This document shows positions 62,997-64,000 of a stretch of DNA of 64,000 bases, piece after piece. Origin of the DNA: Janibacter melonis (GTDB lineage Bacteria > Actinomycetota > Actinomycetes > Actinomycetales > Dermatophilaceae). Numbering within the stretch: the first letter of the stretch is position 1; each line of letters starts with the position of its first letter. The stretch lies in assembly GCF_020567375.1 (NCBI RefSeq), contig NZ_JAJBZM010000002.1:1117989-1181988 (forward strand), read 5' to 3'. Below the pieces are notes generated by a model. It was given only the letters and a program-made list of their open reading frames with translations, did no database searches and had not been told where the DNA came from. The position numbers and the translations under genes were made by a program.

Positions 62997-64000
62997 CTAC
63001 GCCCGAGGCGCGACGTACCGCACGAAGGGCGAGCCCGGCCGCGCCAGCACCAGCGTGAGCACGACGACGAGCCCACCGCCGAGCGCGGTCGTCGCACCCG
63101 CCCCCAGCGCCGGCGACACCGCCCCGTGCAGCACGTCGGCGACCCGCGGCCCGCCCGCGACGACGACGAGGAAGACCCCTTGGATCCGGCCGCGCATCGC
63201 GTCCGTCGCCGCGCTCTGCATCATCGCGGTCCGGAAGGCCGCCGAGACGACATCGGCAGCACCGCCGAGCGCGAAGAACCCCGCGGCGACCCACAGCATC
63301 GGCCCCAGGCTCCCGCCGGCGGCCATGACCGCCACCCCCATCCCGACCATCGCGCCGCCCCACACGACGACCGCGCCCGCGACCGCCACGCCGTGCCGCT
63401 CAACCCGGGAGACCCACCCGGAGAAGACCCCGCCGAGGAAGGCCCCGACGGGCATCGCGGCGAAGAGGACGGCGAAGGCGAGCCCCCCTTCGCTCGGTCC
63501 GCCGAAGTCGAGGTGCGCCATCTCGGGCACGAGCGCGCGGGGCATCCCGAAGACCATCGCGACGAGGTCGAGGACGAAGGACATGAGCAGCACCGGGTGC
63601 CCGCGCAGGTAGAGCAGGCCGTCCCACACCGAGCGCAGCCCCGGGCTGGACGGCAGCGCGTCGGCCTCGTGCTCGACCGGCAGCGGCGGCAGCCCGACGA
63701 CCGCCCACAGCGTCGCGAAGAGGGTGAGCGTGTCGAGCAGGTAGAGCCACGCGTAGCCGATGAGGGGGATGAGCGCGCCGCCCATGAGCGGCCCGGCGAT
63801 GGCCCCGGCCATGAAGACCGTCATCGACAGCGAGCTGGCGGCCGGGCGAAGGGGGGCCGGCACGAGCCGCGCGATCGCGGCCCCGCGGGTCGGCTGGTTG
63901 ACGGCGAAGAAGGACTGCTGGAGCGCGTAGATGGTGAGGAGCAGCCAGACGTCAGTGCTCCCCGCGAGCGCCTGGAGCCACAGGGCGGCGGAGGTGAGGA
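62997..64000 (-). CDS. MFS transporter (partial, 5' end beyond the window)
   Basis: About 334 codons visible, all hydrophobic-segment rich. The visible start of the frame reads LTSAALWLQALAGSTDVWLL, continues with YALQQSFFAVNQPTRGAAIARLVP and ends ARPGSPFVRYVAPRA. This resembles EntS-like and other 12-TM MFS exporters whose central part is PTRGAAIARLVP. The N-terminal helices lie outside the window. The substrate is unknown. Confidence 0.85.
   Translation of the reverse strand, partial: LTSAALWLQALAGSTDVWLLLTIYALQQSFFAVNQPTRGAAIARLVPAPLRPAASSLSMTVFMAGAIAGPLMGGALIPLIGYAWLYLLDTLTLFATLWAVVGLPPLPVEHEADALPSSPGLRSVWDGLLYLRGHPVLLMSFVLDLVAMVFGMPRALVPEMAHLDFGGPSEGGLAFAVLFAAMPVGAFLGGVFSGWVSRVERHGVAVAGAVVVWGGAMVGMGVAVMAAGGSLGPMLWVAAGFFALGGAADVVSAAFRTAMMQSAATDAMRGRIQGVFLVVVAGGPRVADVLHGAVSPALGAGATTALGGGLVVVLTLVLARPGSPFVRYVAPRA

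Overview
The window is very GC-rich DNA (around 70% or more by eye) with actinobacterial hallmarks: many GTG starts, 4-nt ATGA/GTGA gene overlaps, leaderless -10 promoters directly abutting start codons, Tat and lipoprotein signals, an LprG-type lipoprotein gene paired with an MFS exporter, DtxR/IdeR-type iron boxes and a CsoR copper operon. The gene content and the intergenic 'GGTCGAGGTGCG...CCTCGAGACC' palindromes suggest a Micrococcales actinomycete, possibly Intrasporangiaceae/Dermatophilaceae (Janibacter-like); this placement is inference. I count about 60 protein genes and no rRNA, tRNA or CRISPR array. Nothing looks like a prophage, plasmid or insertion sequence. This is core-like chromosome with metabolic and transport operons.

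Layout. 0-9.7 kb: an MFS gene cut by a poly-G block, a secreted S37 peptidase, an lprG/P55-like lipid export pair, an alpha/beta hydrolase with exonuclease III, a dienelactone hydrolase-SDR pair, and pyrE. 9.7-14.6 kb: an iron-box-controlled siderophore uptake operon (binding protein, two permeases, ATPase, siderophore-interacting reductase). 14.7-18.4 kb: the riboflavin operon ribD-ribE-ribBA-ribH behind an FMN riboswitch. 18.4-22.4 kb: HAD phosphatase, DUF1206 protein, PAP2 phosphatase, TrmH-family methyltransferase and VOC protein. 22.4-25.3 kb: csoR-copZ-copA with a CsoR operator. 25.3-29.8 kb: ilvA, then a cobalamin riboswitch driving a three-gene ABC importer. 29.8-33 kb: DUF779 protein, aldehyde dehydrogenase and alcohol dehydrogenase. 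33-35.7 kb: phosphoglucomutase and an unknown protein with two repeats.

35.75-35.89 kb is a second poly-G/poly-C block. 35.9-39.4 kb: MFS exporter, MarR regulator and a GAF-domain regulator. 39.4-42.1 kb: YjbR-like gene plus pxpA-pxpB-pxpC (5-oxoprolinase). 42.1-49.3 kb: a membrane/beta-propeller fusion protein, a transglutaminase, a frameshifted DUF429 gene, purB, a low-molecular-weight phosphatase and panE. 49.3-55.3 kb: phoD, a small Cys-rich protein, an AIM24 protein, an MMPL transporter and its TetR regulator. 55.5-62.8 kb: a cytochrome bd operon cydA-cydB-cydD-cydC translationally coupled to blaI-M56. The window ends inside another MFS gene.

The most interesting signals are: (i) the cyd operon ending in an overlapping BlaI repressor/M56 protease pair, with BlaI-like palindromes on the cydA promoter, which suggests a self-contained sensor circuit for respiration; (ii) a strongly over-represented octamer CGAAGGGG/CCCCTTCG scattered in both orientations inside genes and in hairpins; (iii) several families of palindromic elements, one lying inside the 3' end of cydD; (iv) widespread leaderless promoters; and (v) two homopolymer blocks that look like assembly artefacts and probably destroy real sequence.
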